Below are positions 36,727 to 44,436 of a stretch of DNA of 64,000 bases, one piece after another (within the stretch, counting starts at the first letter, position 1; each line of letters opens with the position of its first letter). The DNA is taken from the NCBI GenBank assembly GCA_965247585.1, contig CBDFHC010000005.1, positions 558,001 to 622,000 of the forward strand, written 5' to 3'. The stretch is from CBDFHC01 sp965247585 (lineage in GTDB: Bacteria; Chloroflexota; Dehalococcoidia; Lucifugimonadales; GCA-2712585). The notes beneath the pieces are model-generated. The model searched no databases. It was given only the letters and a program-made list of their open reading frames with translations, and was not told the DNA's origin. Both the position numbers and the translations under genes were made by a program.

Positions 36727-37677
36727 CTAGCTTGATTTGCGGGCCAGGACGCGGGTTACGGCGTCCACAATGTCCGCGGTGGCTATGTGGTACTTCGCCA
36801 TCAACTCGGCGGGTTTCCCGGACTCCGCGTAGCCGTGCAGCGCCACCATCTCCATAGGGGTTGGCGCCTTGCGGGCCAGGACCTGCGCTACCACGCTCCC
36901 CAGTCCGCCGTGCAGCAGGTGCTCCTCCGCGGTGACCACCGCGCCGGTGCGCCGGGCCGCTTCCGCCACCGCCTCCTCGTCCAGGGGCCTCAGCGTGTGC
37001 AGGTTTATCACGCCGCACTGGACCCCCTGGCCCGCCAAAATGCCGGCGGCCTCCAGCCCTTGCGCGGCCATGGGACCTACCGTGAAAATTGTCACGTCGC
37101 CGCCGTCTCGCAAAACGTCGGCGCGGCCCAGCTTGAATTCGTAAGCTTCGTCGTGCACCACCGGCGTGGCCGGGCGGTAGAGTCGAACGTAGAAGGGACC
37201 CTCCGTCTCGGCGGCGGCCCTCACCGCCTGCGCCGTCTCCACCGAGTCCGCCGGGGCCACCACGTTAAAGGACGGCAGCGAGCAGGCCAGCGCCAGGTCC
37301 TCTATACCCTGGGCAGACATGCCGTCTTCGCCCGTCAGCAGGCCAGCGTGGGTGCAAACTATCTTCACGTTCAGCGCCGGCTGCGAGATGCTAACCCGAA
37401 TCTGGTCGAAGGGGCGGCACATGCCGAACACCGCAAAGGTGCTCACGAAGGGTATCTTCCCCGAGGCCGCCAGCCCCGCCGCCACACCCATGATGTTCTG
37501 TTCCGCCGGCCCGAAGTCAAAGAACCGGGATGGAAACTCCTCGGCGAACAGGTGGGCGAAAGTCGACCTGTTCAGGTCTCCGCCCAGCACCACTATGTCC
37601 GGGTTCTGCTTGCCCAGCTCTACTAGTGTCCTGCCGAAGACCTCTCGAGTGGAGGCCGTTGAAAAGGTGGTGGCCAT
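36727..37677 (-). CDS. Transketolase, C-terminal subunit
   Basis: 316 residues covering the pyrimidine-binding and C-terminal domains of transketolase: TREVFGRTLVELGKQNPDIVVLGGDLNRST, FDFGPAEQNIMGVAAGLAASGKIPFVSTFAVF (with the TPP-activating Glu) and HAGLLTGEDGMSAQGIEDLAL. It is encoded separately from the TPP/diphosphate-binding half, which lies 14 bp upstream; this two-gene form is frequent in archaea, Thermotogae and Chloroflexota. It acts in the non-oxidative pentose phosphate pathway. A different two-subunit TPP enzyme is possible but the motifs fit transketolase. Confidence 0.9.
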   Translation of the reverse strand: MATTFSTASTREVFGRTLVELGKQNPDIVVLGGDLNRSTFAHLFAEEFPSRFFDFGPAEQNIMGVAAGLAASGKIPFVSTFAVFGMCRPFDQIRVSISQPALNVKIVCTHAGLLTGEDGMSAQGIEDLALACSLPSFNVVAPADSVETAQAVRAAAETEGPFYVRLYRPATPVVHDEAYEFKLGRADVLRDGGDVTIFTVGPMAAQGLEAAGILAGQGVQCGVINLHTLRPLDEEAVAEAARRTGAVVTAEEHLLHGGLGSVVAQVLARKAPTPMEMVALHGYAESGKPAELMAKYHIATADIVDAVTRVLARKSS

Positions 37678-37691
37678 CTTCCGTTGCTACC

Positions 37692-38513
37692 TCAGCTCAG
37701 CTCGCTCAGCGCCTTTTCGTACTGTTCTTTGTTGGGGGCGCTGCCATGGAACGCGGGGTTGTTCTCCATGTAGCTGACCCCCTTTCCCTTCACCGTCTTG
37801 GCGATGACCACGGAGGGCCGCCCTCGGGTGGTCTGCGCCTGGCAAACGGCGTCCAGTATCTGCTCCATATCGTGGCCGTCGATCTCCACCACCCGCCAGC
37901 CGAAGGCCCGCCACTTGTCCGCCAGCGGCTCCAACTGCATCACATCGCTGGTGAACCGGTCGTTCTGGATACCGTTGCGGTCCACAATGGCGGTAAGGTT
38001 ATCCAGGTGGTAGTGGTTGGCTGACATGGCCGCCTCCCACACCTGCCCTTCGTCACACTCGCCATCGCCCAGCATCACATAAGTCCTATACGCCCCTGCG
38101 CTGATCTTCGCCGCCAGGGCGCATCCCACCCCAAACGACAGCCCCTGCCCCAGGGAGCCTCCGCTCATATCAATGCCCGGCGTCATCACGTGGGCGTGAC
38201 CCTGGAGGCGGCTCTCAATTGTGCGGAAGGTAGACAACTCCTCGTGGGGGAAGAAGCCCCGGCGCGATAGTACCGCATACAGCCCCGGACAGGCGTGGGC
38301 CTTGCTCAGGATGAACCGGTCCCTGTCCGGCCGCCGTGGTTCGGCGGGGTCCACGTCCAGGATTCGAAAGTACAGCGCGGTAAGAAGGTCTATCTCCGAG
38401 AGCGACCCGCCGGGGTGGCCGCTGTTCGCGGTATAGGTCATATATAGGATGTCCCGCCGCAGGTCTTTGGCGATGGCTTCCAGCTCCGGGACGGACAGCG
38501 CGGCGCCTACCAT
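37692..38513 (-). CDS. Transketolase, N-terminal (TPP-binding) subunit
   Basis: 273 residues. It has IAKDLRRDILYMTYTANSGHPGGSLSEIDLLTALYF, ILSKAHACPGLYAVL, GSLGQGLSFGVGCALAAK and the TPP motif GDGECDEGQVWEAAMSANHYHLDNLTAIVDRNGIQND (GDG...N). It pairs with the downstream C-terminal half. ATG 38513 has GGGGAGG 7-8 bp upstream. The gene is preceded by a leader carrying a consensus promoter, a possible 32-codon ORF and a factor-independent terminator, suggesting control by attenuation. Confidence 0.92.
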   Translation of the reverse strand: MVGAALSVPELEAIAKDLRRDILYMTYTANSGHPGGSLSEIDLLTALYFRILDVDPAEPRRPDRDRFILSKAHACPGLYAVLSRRGFFPHEELSTFRTIESRLQGHAHVMTPGIDMSGGSLGQGLSFGVGCALAAKISAGAYRTYVMLGDGECDEGQVWEAAMSANHYHLDNLTAIVDRNGIQNDRFTSDVMQLEPLADKWRAFGWRVVEIDGHDMEQILDAVCQAQTTRGRPSVVIAKTVKGKGVSYMENNPAFHGSAPNKEQYEKALSELS

Positions 38514-38605
38514 GATGAGGCCTCCCCTTTTTTACATGAAAAAACCTCGGAATTGTTCCGTTCCGAGGTTCCCTGTGTCCACGGGCCGAAATCCAGGCCG
38601 GCCAT
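38507..38605 (-). CDS. Possible leader peptide ORF of the transketolase operon
   Basis: On the minus strand, ATG 38605 preceded by GAGGAAG opens a 32-codon frame (MAGLDFGPWTQGTS...) that reads through the whole terminator hairpin and ends at a TAG (38509-38507) overlapping the first codons of the transketolase N-terminal gene. Ribosomes translating it would melt the terminator and be delivered to the next start. No homopolymeric regulatory codon run is present. Its existence is inferred from position and signals only. Confidence 0.4.
   Translation of the reverse strand: MAGLDFGPWTQGTSERNNSEVFSCKKGEASSW
38539..38570 (-). terminator. Terminator/attenuator hairpin in the transketolase leader
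   Basis: A 10-bp stem (38543-38552 with 38561-38570, core CCTCGGAA/TTCCGAGG) with an 8-nt loop, followed on the minus strand by six U (38544-38539). It lies between the promoter at 38650-38678 and the gene start at 38513, with no gene upstream to terminate, so it is best read as an attenuator. Confidence 0.7.
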
Positions 38606-38649
38606 TAGATTCTTCCTCTTCTGTAAGTGTAGGGGGGTGCGCGGGTGGG

Positions 38650-38678
38650 ATTATAGCAACGGCCCTTTGGAGTGTCTA
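38650..38678 (-). promoter_or_regulatory. Sigma-70-type promoter of the transketolase operon
   Basis: On the minus strand, TAGACA (38678-38673), exactly 17 bp, then TATAAT (38655-38650), a perfect -10 box. Transcription would start near 38643 and give a leader of about 130 nt before the first transketolase codon. Confidence 0.7.
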
Positions 38679-38714
38679 GCCACCGTTTCCGCGCCGTAAC
38701 TATAATGCGGGGAG

Positions 38715-39554
38715 ATGGTTATAGATTTCCATACTCACCTGTTTCCACCCGCCTTTCAGCAGCGGCGAGAGGAGGTCTGTCGAAACGACGCCACTTTCGG
38801 CGAGCTGTACGCCAACCCCAAGGCGGCGCTGGCCACCGCGGCCCAGCTCGTCGCGGCGATGGACGCCTCCGGGGTGCAAGCCGCCGTGGTCATGGGCGTG
38901 GGGTGGACCCACCTCCCCACCGCCCAGGAGGCCAACGACTACCTCCTCCAGGCCTCGTCTGAAATGCCGGGCAGGCTGATTCCCTTCTGCTCCGTCAACC
39001 CCGCCTGGGGGGACGCTGCCCTACGAGAGATGGAACGCTGCGCCGCCCTGGGAGCCCAAGGCGTTGGCGAGCTGCACCCTGACACCCAGGGCTTCGACAT
39101 CACCGGCCGGGCCGTCATGGCGCCGCTGATGGCTTCGGCCAAAGCCCTGGGGCTGCCCCTGCTGACCCACGCCTCGGAACCGGTGGGCCACCTTTACCCC
39201 GGCAAGGGGAAGACCACCCCGGAGCGGCTCTGGGCCTTCATCCAGAACTTCCCGGAGAACACCATAGTTTGCGCCCACTGGGGCGGCGGCCTTCCCTTCT
39301 ACGCGTTGATGCCGGAGGTTGAGGAGTCACTGCGGAACGTCTACTTTGACACCGCCGCTTCCCCCTTCCTCTACCGGCCCCAGGTGTTCGACGCCGCGGT
39401 GGCCGTTGTGGGCGCGCAGCGAGTGCTGCTGGGGACGGACTACCCGTTGCTGTCCCCGCGACGGGTTATCGCCCAGTTAGAAGCGAGTTCCCTTTCAGTA
39501 GAGCAGCGGACGGCGGTGCTGGGGGAGAACGCCGCGGCGCTGTTGGGTCTATAA
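38715..39554 (+). CDS. Amidohydrolase (Amidohydro_2/TIM-barrel metal-dependent hydrolase)
   Basis: 279 residues. The metal motif DFHTHLFPP (HxH) is at the N-terminus; further ligands are expected in LLTHASEP and IVCAHWGGGLPF, and the final Asp in LLGTDYPLL. This is the aminocarboxymuconate-semialdehyde decarboxylase/Amidohydro_2 pattern. A TATAAT box at 38701-38706 puts the predicted RNA start within a few bases of ATG 38715, so the transcript could be leaderless. It is divergent from transketolase and 2 bp from the following mug gene. Substrate unknown. Confidence 0.85.
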   Translation: MVIDFHTHLFPPAFQQRREEVCRNDATFGELYANPKAALATAAQLVAAMDASGVQAAVVMGVGWTHLPTAQEANDYLLQASSEMPGRLIPFCSVNPAWGDAALREMERCAALGAQGVGELHPDTQGFDITGRAVMAPLMASAKALGLPLLTHASEPVGHLYPGKGKTTPERLWAFIQNFPENTIVCAHWGGGLPFYALMPEVEESLRNVYFDTAASPFLYRPQVFDAAVAVVGAQRVLLGTDYPLLSPRRVIAQLEASSLSVEQRTAVLGENAAALLGL

Positions 39555-39556
39555 CC

Positions 39557-40090
39557 GTGGAGACGCTGCCGGACTACCTGGGAGAAGGGCTGGACATCAT
39601 TCTGGTGGGGCTCAACCCTTCGGCCTACTCCGTGAAAGAAGGTCACTACTTCGCCAACCCCAGGAACCGGTTCTGGACCGCGTTCAACCGTGGCGGGCTG
39701 GTTCCGAAGGAGCTATCGCCCCAGCTCGACCACACCCTCCCTGACCACGGCATTGGCTTCACTGACGTGGTGAAGCGCCCCACCAGCCAGGCCTCCGGCC
39801 TGAAGGCGGAGGACTACCGCCGCTGGGCCCCGGTGCTGAAGGAGAAGCTGGAGCGGTTCCGCCCCAGGATCGTCTGCTTCCACGGCCTGATGGCCTACTC
39901 CCACTACCTCCGCCACGGGGAGGGAATCCGGGAAAAGCCTTCGTTGGGGCTACAGACCCTCCGCATCGGGGGCGCCCTGGTGTTCGTGGTGCCCAACCCC
40001 AGCCCGGCCAACGCCCAGTACTCCCTGGACACGCTGGTAGGATGGTACCGGGAGCTGAAGGCTCTCAGGGACGGGCTCCCGAGTCTATGA
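39557..40090 (+). CDS. mug: Mismatch-specific uracil/thymine-DNA glycosylase
   Basis: 177 residues of the MUG/TDG uracil-DNA glycosylase family: the active-site IILVGLNPSAYSVKEGHYFANPRNRFW (GLNPS motif; Asn activates water) and the second motif VVPNPSPANAQYS. It removes U or ethenocytosine from mispairs. The GTG start at 39557 follows the amidohydrolase stop by 2 bp, and the stop overlaps thpR (ATGA at 40087-40090). It groups with alkA in a small base-repair cluster. Confidence 0.92.
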   Translation: METLPDYLGEGLDIILVGLNPSAYSVKEGHYFANPRNRFWTAFNRGGLVPKELSPQLDHTLPDHGIGFTDVVKRPTSQASGLKAEDYRRWAPVLKEKLERFRPRIVCFHGLMAYSHYLRHGEGIREKPSLGLQTLRIGGALVFVVPNPSPANAQYSLDTLVGWYRELKALRDGLPSL

Positions 40091-40680
40091 CCGGCCCGGC
40101 TCCCATTCGCACCTTCATCGCCATTGACCTGCCAACCGAGGGCAAGGAGACGCTGGCAGACTTGATGAGCGGGCTGCGGCAGCAGAGCCTGGAGGGGTTG
40201 CGCTGGGTGCGCCCCCAGGGGGTCCACCTGACGCTGAAGTTTTTGGGCGACATCGACCCGGAGCTGGTGCCCCAGGTCGATGCGGCCATTCGCCGCGCCG
40301 CCCTGGGGGTGGCGCCCTTCGATCTGAGTCTCTCCGGCTCGGGGGTGTTTCCGAACCGAGACGCCCCCAGGGTGGTGTGGGTCGGCGTGGACGGAGACCT
40401 TGATGCACTGCGCGGACTCCAGCATAGGGTGGAAAACGAGATAGAGCCGCTGGGGTTTCCCCGAGACCGCCGCGGCTTCAACGCCCACCTGACCCTGGCG
40501 CGGGTGCGCGGAAGGCTCCCCACCACCCAGCGCCGACAGCTCACTTCCGCGCTGGACAACCCGACCACCGTGCCCCACTTTCAGTGGCGGGCCGCCGAGG
40601 TAATCCTGGTGCATAGCACCCTTACGCCCGATGGCGCGGTGTACAGGAACCTGGCCACCGTGGCACTACCCGGCGGGTGA
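40087..40680 (+). CDS. thpR: RNA 2',3'-cyclic phosphodiesterase (2H phosphoesterase)
   Basis: 197 residues from ATG 40087, which overlaps the mug stop; the frame is open upstream. It opens TFIAIDLPTEGKETLADLM, and both HxTx motifs are present: HLTLKFLGDI (about residue 43) and HLTLARVRG (about residue 133). Enzymes of this family open 2',3'-cyclic phosphates and can ligate tRNA halves in vitro. Confidence 0.93.
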   Translation: MTGPAPIRTFIAIDLPTEGKETLADLMSGLRQQSLEGLRWVRPQGVHLTLKFLGDIDPELVPQVDAAIRRAALGVAPFDLSLSGSGVFPNRDAPRVVWVGVDGDLDALRGLQHRVENEIEPLGFPRDRRGFNAHLTLARVRGRLPTTQRRQLTSALDNPTTVPHFQWRAAEVILVHSTLTPDGAVYRNLATVALPGG

Positions 40681-40717
40681 TATAATCGCCAACCACCCTC
40701 CCACCGGCGGTCACTCC

Positions 40718-41641
40718 ATGCAGCGGCGCACCTCAACCATCACCCCCCAGCCCCCGTACGACTTCGGCCTCACCGTGGAGTACCTCGCCTCGTTTCAAGG
40801 CGAGCGGCGGGTGGATGTGGTAGAAGACGGGCAGTACCGGCGGCTGTATGACCTCAATGGCAGGCTGTTTCTGGCGGGCGTGCGCTCGGTGGGCACCGTG
40901 GAGCGGCCGGAGCTGGATGTCACCGTGGAAGGGGAATCGGTCTCGGACGCGGACTTCCACGCCGTCTCCCAGGCGTTGGAGTGGACTCTCATCTCCACCG
41001 TGCCGCTGGACCAGTTCTACGCCCTGGTGTCAAAGGACCAGGTGCTCGCCCCGGTGGTTGACCAACTCTACGGCCTCCACCCCACCAGGACCCCCACCGT
41101 CTTCGAAGCCTTCGTCCACGCCATCATGGGTCAGCAGATCGCCAACTCCGTGGCCCGGATCATCCGCGCCGCCATGCTGGAGTCGTACAGCCCCACCCAT
41201 TCGGTGAACGGCCGCACTTACTACGCCTTCCCCGGCCCCGCGGACATCATGCCCCGGGGCATCCCCGGGCTTCGGGGCATCAAGCTGAGCAACCGGAAGG
41301 CGGAGTACATCCTGGACGTGGCCACCGCGCTACACCGGGGAGACCTGGACCTGGACGGGTTGCGGGACCTGCCGGACGAAGCGGTGGCGGAGCGTCTGCT
41401 GGCGCTGCGAGGCGTGGGCCGCTGGACCGTGGAGTGGTTGCTCATCCGGGCGCTGGGCCGCTTGAACGGCTTTCCCTCTGGAGACCTGGCGCTACAGCGG
41501 GTCATCGCCCGCTTCTACTTCGATACGGAGCGGCTAACCGAGCAGGAGTTGGAGCAGTTCTCTCAGCGCTGGGCGCCGTGGCGCTCGCTATTCACCACCT
41601 ACCTGTTCGTCGCCATACGAAAGGGAATGATCAAACCCTGA
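40718..41641 (+). CDS. alkA: DNA-3-methyladenine glycosylase II (AlkA-type HhH-GPD)
   Basis: About 307 residues. An N-terminal AlkA-like domain (YDFGLTVEYLASFQGERRVDVVEDGQYRRLYDLNG) precedes the HhH-GPD domain: FEAFVHAIMGQQIANSVA, the hairpin LLALRGVGRWTVEWLLIRALG and the catalytic Asp in FPSGDLALQRVIA. It removes alkylated purines. ATG 40718 is chosen as the start; upstream in-frame sequence overlaps thpR. A TATAAT box at 40681-40686 may give it its own promoter. Confidence 0.9.
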   Translation: MQRRTSTITPQPPYDFGLTVEYLASFQGERRVDVVEDGQYRRLYDLNGRLFLAGVRSVGTVERPELDVTVEGESVSDADFHAVSQALEWTLISTVPLDQFYALVSKDQVLAPVVDQLYGLHPTRTPTVFEAFVHAIMGQQIANSVARIIRAAMLESYSPTHSVNGRTYYAFPGPADIMPRGIPGLRGIKLSNRKAEYILDVATALHRGDLDLDGLRDLPDEAVAERLLALRGVGRWTVEWLLIRALGRLNGFPSGDLALQRVIARFYFDTERLTEQELEQFSQRWAPWRSLFTTYLFVAIRKGMIKP

Positions 41642-41649
41642 CTGCCACC

Positions 41650-42984
41650 CTAGCGGAACAGGTGCGCCAGGTTCTTCATCCCGCCCTTCTTCGACATCTG
41701 CCGCATCATCTTCTGCACCTGGGCGAACTGGTTGATCAGCCGGTTCACGTCCTGGGGCGTGTTGCCGCTACCCATGGCGATGCGGCGCCGGCGGCTGCCG
41801 TTGATAATGTCCGGGTTGCGCCGCTCCTCCGGTGTCATCGAACGGATCAGCGACTCCACCTTGTTAACGTCGCCGTCGTCCAGACCGCCCGCCGGCATCT
41901 TCTTGCTGATCTGCGAAAAGCCCGGCACCATCTCCAGCACCTGGGATATGGGGCCCATCTTTTTGAGACCCTGTAGCTGCTCCAGAAAGTCCTCCAGGTC
42001 GAACGACGCCTTCCGAAGCTTCTTCTCCAGTTCCTTGGCCCGGGTCTCGTCCACCACCATCTGCGACTTCTCGATCAGCGTAAGCACGTCCCCCATCCCC
42101 AGGATCCGGGACGCCAGCCGGTCCGGGTAGAACGGCTCCAGCGCGTCGGCCCGCTCCCCCGTGCCCAGGAACTTGATCGGCACCCCGGTCACCCGCGTCA
42201 CCGAAAGCGCGGCCCCGCCCCGGGCGTCGCCGTCCAGTTTCGTCATGATGAGGCCCGTCAGTTGGACGCGGCGGTGGAACTCCTCCGCCACCTGCACCGC
42301 GTCCTGCCCCGTCATGGCGTCCAACACCAGCAGCACCTCGCTGGGCGCCGCCTTCCGGTGCACCTGCTCCAACTCTTCCATCATATCGTCGTCGATGTGC
42401 AGCCGGCCACCGGTATCGACGAGCGCCCACCCCACACCCAGCTCCTTGGCCCGCTCAAGCCCGTTCTGCACCACCTTCACCGGCGAAGAGCCCTTCGGTT
42501 CCTCGTGGTACACCGGCACGTCCATCTGGGTGCCCAGCGCCACCAGTTGCTGGATGGCCGCTGGGCGCCGCAGGTCCGCGGCAATTAGCAGCGACTTCTG
42601 TCCCTGGCGCCGCAGCTGTACCGCCAGCTTGGCCGCGGTGGTGGTCTTCCCAGACCCCTGCAACCCCACCAACATTGCCACCGAGGGCTGCCGCGGGCCG
42701 GGGGTAAGCTTGTGCTCCTCCCCCGTCAGCACCCGAGTCAGCTCCTCGTGGACTATCTTCACCACCTGCTGCCCGGGGCTGATCGCCTCCATCACATCCT
42801 CCCCCACCGCCCGCTCTCGCACACTGGCCACGAACTCCCGGGTCACCTTGAAATTGACGTCCGCTTCCAGCAGCGCCAGCCGCACCTGCCGCAGCGCCTC
42901 ATCCACGTCCTTCTCCGTCAGCCGGCCCCGGCTGGAAAGCCGGCTGAAAACCGCGTTCAACTTGTCCGTTAGCGCTTCAAACAT
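41650..42984 (-). CDS. ffh: Signal recognition particle GTPase
   Basis: 444 residues (normal). The N domain (FEALTDKLNAVFSRLSSRGRLTEKDVDEALRQVRLALLEADVN), G domain with GLQGSGKTTTAAKLA, DLRRPAAIQQL, VDTGGRLH, TKLDGDARGGAALS, and the M domain with RRRRIAMGSGNTPQDVNRLINQF. It targets nascent membrane proteins with 4.5S RNA. It converges with alkA (8 bp between stops). The M domain ends KNLAHLFR. Confidence 0.97.
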   Translation of the reverse strand: MFEALTDKLNAVFSRLSSRGRLTEKDVDEALRQVRLALLEADVNFKVTREFVASVRERAVGEDVMEAISPGQQVVKIVHEELTRVLTGEEHKLTPGPRQPSVAMLVGLQGSGKTTTAAKLAVQLRRQGQKSLLIAADLRRPAAIQQLVALGTQMDVPVYHEEPKGSSPVKVVQNGLERAKELGVGWALVDTGGRLHIDDDMMEELEQVHRKAAPSEVLLVLDAMTGQDAVQVAEEFHRRVQLTGLIMTKLDGDARGGAALSVTRVTGVPIKFLGTGERADALEPFYPDRLASRILGMGDVLTLIEKSQMVVDETRAKELEKKLRKASFDLEDFLEQLQGLKKMGPISQVLEMVPGFSQISKKMPAGGLDDGDVNKVESLIRSMTPEERRNPDIINGSRRRRIAMGSGNTPQDVNRLINQFAQVQKMMRQMSKKGGMKNLAHLFR

Positions 42985-43030
42985 AGGCTTAAATCAATCC
43001 GCTTAAGATTTGGCTCTAGGTGGCAAAAGG

Positions 43031-43468
43031 CTAATCAATCGGGATCGTCCGATCGGCGGTCACCACTCTAAACCCTAGATAGTTCCTACTTGGATTGTAC
43101 GTCATCCGCCACTGGTCCAATATATCACGGCCCAGAATGGAGGGAATCCCCATGATCTCGGGGTTGGGTGTTGCAATGCCTAACTCTGTTTCATATAGAT
43201 AGAGATTCCTGCCCGTTTCCGCGAAAACAACAACTGCAGATTCCACGAAGTTATGGCTGACCCCACCTATTCCCAGAGATGCTATGCCCCCGCTCAAACT
43301 ACCGTAGTCCAACTCCAAGCGATATCCATCAATTGGCATCAAGAGACTCTTGTCGGCGCCGGTATCTACCAAAAATAGGACATCTCCCGCGATTTGCATT
43401 CTAGGAAGCGCAAGGCGGCCTTTAATGTAGGGCCGCCCCGTAAAACTCCCAAACCTTCCGTGAAGCAT
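43031..43468 (-). CDS. Retropepsin-like aspartic protease
   Basis: 145 residues. The hallmark FLVDTGADKSLLMP (D-T-G, about residue 35) and the later SILGRDILDQWRMTYN (the 'ILG-D' hydrophobic-Gly motif) place it in the clan AA retropepsin fold, which acts as a homodimer. The protein is free-standing and soluble. Its start overlaps the stop of a DUF5678 gene by one base (TAATG), forming a two-gene unit in a lower-GC island. Bacterial members of this module are functionally uncharacterised. Confidence 0.82.
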   Translation of the reverse strand: MLHGRFGSFTGRPYIKGRLALPRMQIAGDVLFLVDTGADKSLLMPIDGYRLELDYGSLSGGIASLGIGGVSHNFVESAVVVFAETGRNLYLYETELGIATPNPEIMGIPSILGRDILDQWRMTYNPSRNYLGFRVVTADRTIPID

Positions 43469-43761
43469 TAACGCAACAAGATCATCGGAGGTTCGCCTTC
43501 GTTGAGGTAGCGCACAATCACACGTCCGCGTGATAGCCCCTGCTTGTCAACCTCCTCCATCAGCCCGGTGAAGCTTTTAGACATGGCTTTTACCTTGCCT
43601 TTGTACACCGCTACCCAGTGATTTGGGTATTCCTTTATTAGCTGTTTCTCCATCGCAGTCACCACATTGGCCGATTTCTGGAAGTCCCGCATCTCCTGGT
43701 CCACTACGATCGGGTCACCAAAGTACTTCCTTACTTCCTGATCACTGATAGGCTTTGTCAT
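43468..43761 (-). CDS. DUF5678-like small protein
   Basis: 97 residues. The middle NHWVAVYKGKVKAMSKSFTGLMEEVDKQGLSRGRVIVRYL is the DUF5678 pattern ('WvAi..gevva.g.....l...a...g....v.i..v'). It is coupled by a 1-bp overlap to the retropepsin-like gene. It may be an adaptor, substrate or inhibitor of that protease, by analogy with compact two-gene cassettes; this is inference. Confidence 0.75.
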   Translation of the reverse strand: MTKPISDQEVRKYFGDPIVVDQEMRDFQKSANVVTAMEKQLIKEYPNHWVAVYKGKVKAMSKSFTGLMEEVDKQGLSRGRVIVRYLNEGEPPMILLR

Positions 43762-43993
43762 AGTCTGTCCACACTTTTCTGTTCGCTCAAAGCGTTAGCA
43801 AACGCTGGATCTTCATCTCCCATTATTAATGCACGCCACAATTGCGGGATTTCTTGAATTCTATCCCAAATACCACCATTCGCGAGAGGCTACCGTCAAG
43901 CTTGGTCCCGCAACATTTCGTCTTGCTCGGCGTCTCCAGTTCTGGACTCTTTCAATCTGGACGCACCTTATCAAGGATTGTTATGTCAACAGT

Positions 43994-44360
43994 ATGATAG
44001 AATCGCCCACCAAGAAACGGTATTGGTCTGTGCCCCACAAATTTCGCATTTTAGGCCTCATCGTTGTCCTGCTGGCTGCGTTTACCGGTTGTGGCTCGAT
44101 TGAGATTATAGGAGAAACCTCGTGAGAGGGCGCCCAGCTATCCGGCTACACAATTTGGGTCGACTGCACCGTGAGGAACAATGGGGCAAGCCGTGACGTG
44201 ACGGTAGTAGGTGAGTTGCGCAACGGTAGTTTCTGGAAGAAACGCGAGACGGGTCTTCTTGGAGAAAGACAGCGAACAAAAGGTCACCCTCCCATTTCCT
44301 GAAGCCTCGCTCCTGGACGCTGGTCTAGAGGGATACGTTTACAAGTGCGCAACAGAATAG
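43994..44360 (+). pseudogene. Decayed lipoprotein gene (nonsense plus frameshift)
   Basis: ATG 43994 encodes a lipoprotein signal (KFRILGLIVVLLAAFTGC, lipobox AFTGC). TGA at 44123-44125 stops it after GETS, but the frame continues with EGAQLSGYTIWVDCTVRNNG and SRDVTVVGELRNGSFWKK. Near 44250 a one-base insertion in a G run (ACGGG) must be removed to continue as TVFLEKDSEQKVTLPFPEASLLDAGLEGYV to a TAG at 44358-44360. The restored ~120-residue protein looks like a lipid-anchored beta-sandwich (FxLYD-like 'NNG...V.v.g.l'). Two independent lesions indicate a true pseudogene. Confidence 0.75.
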
Positions 44361-44436
44361 GGCTAACTCGTACCTGCTCTCATAGTGGTCCAATTCCAAT
44401 GACTCTTTTCAAGTCTAACCCCTCGGGCCTGATTCT

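Noticed and set aside
36638..37018. Additional small gene downstream of the transketolase C-terminal subunit
   Set aside because: Mostly out-of-frame overlap with that subunit, Arg/Gly-rich, no start signal.
38514..38714. T-box or known riboswitch before the transketolase genes
   Set aside because: The leader is too short for a T-box, lacks the GGTGGNACCGCG motif, and the downstream genes are not typical T-box targets. A simple attenuator fits better.
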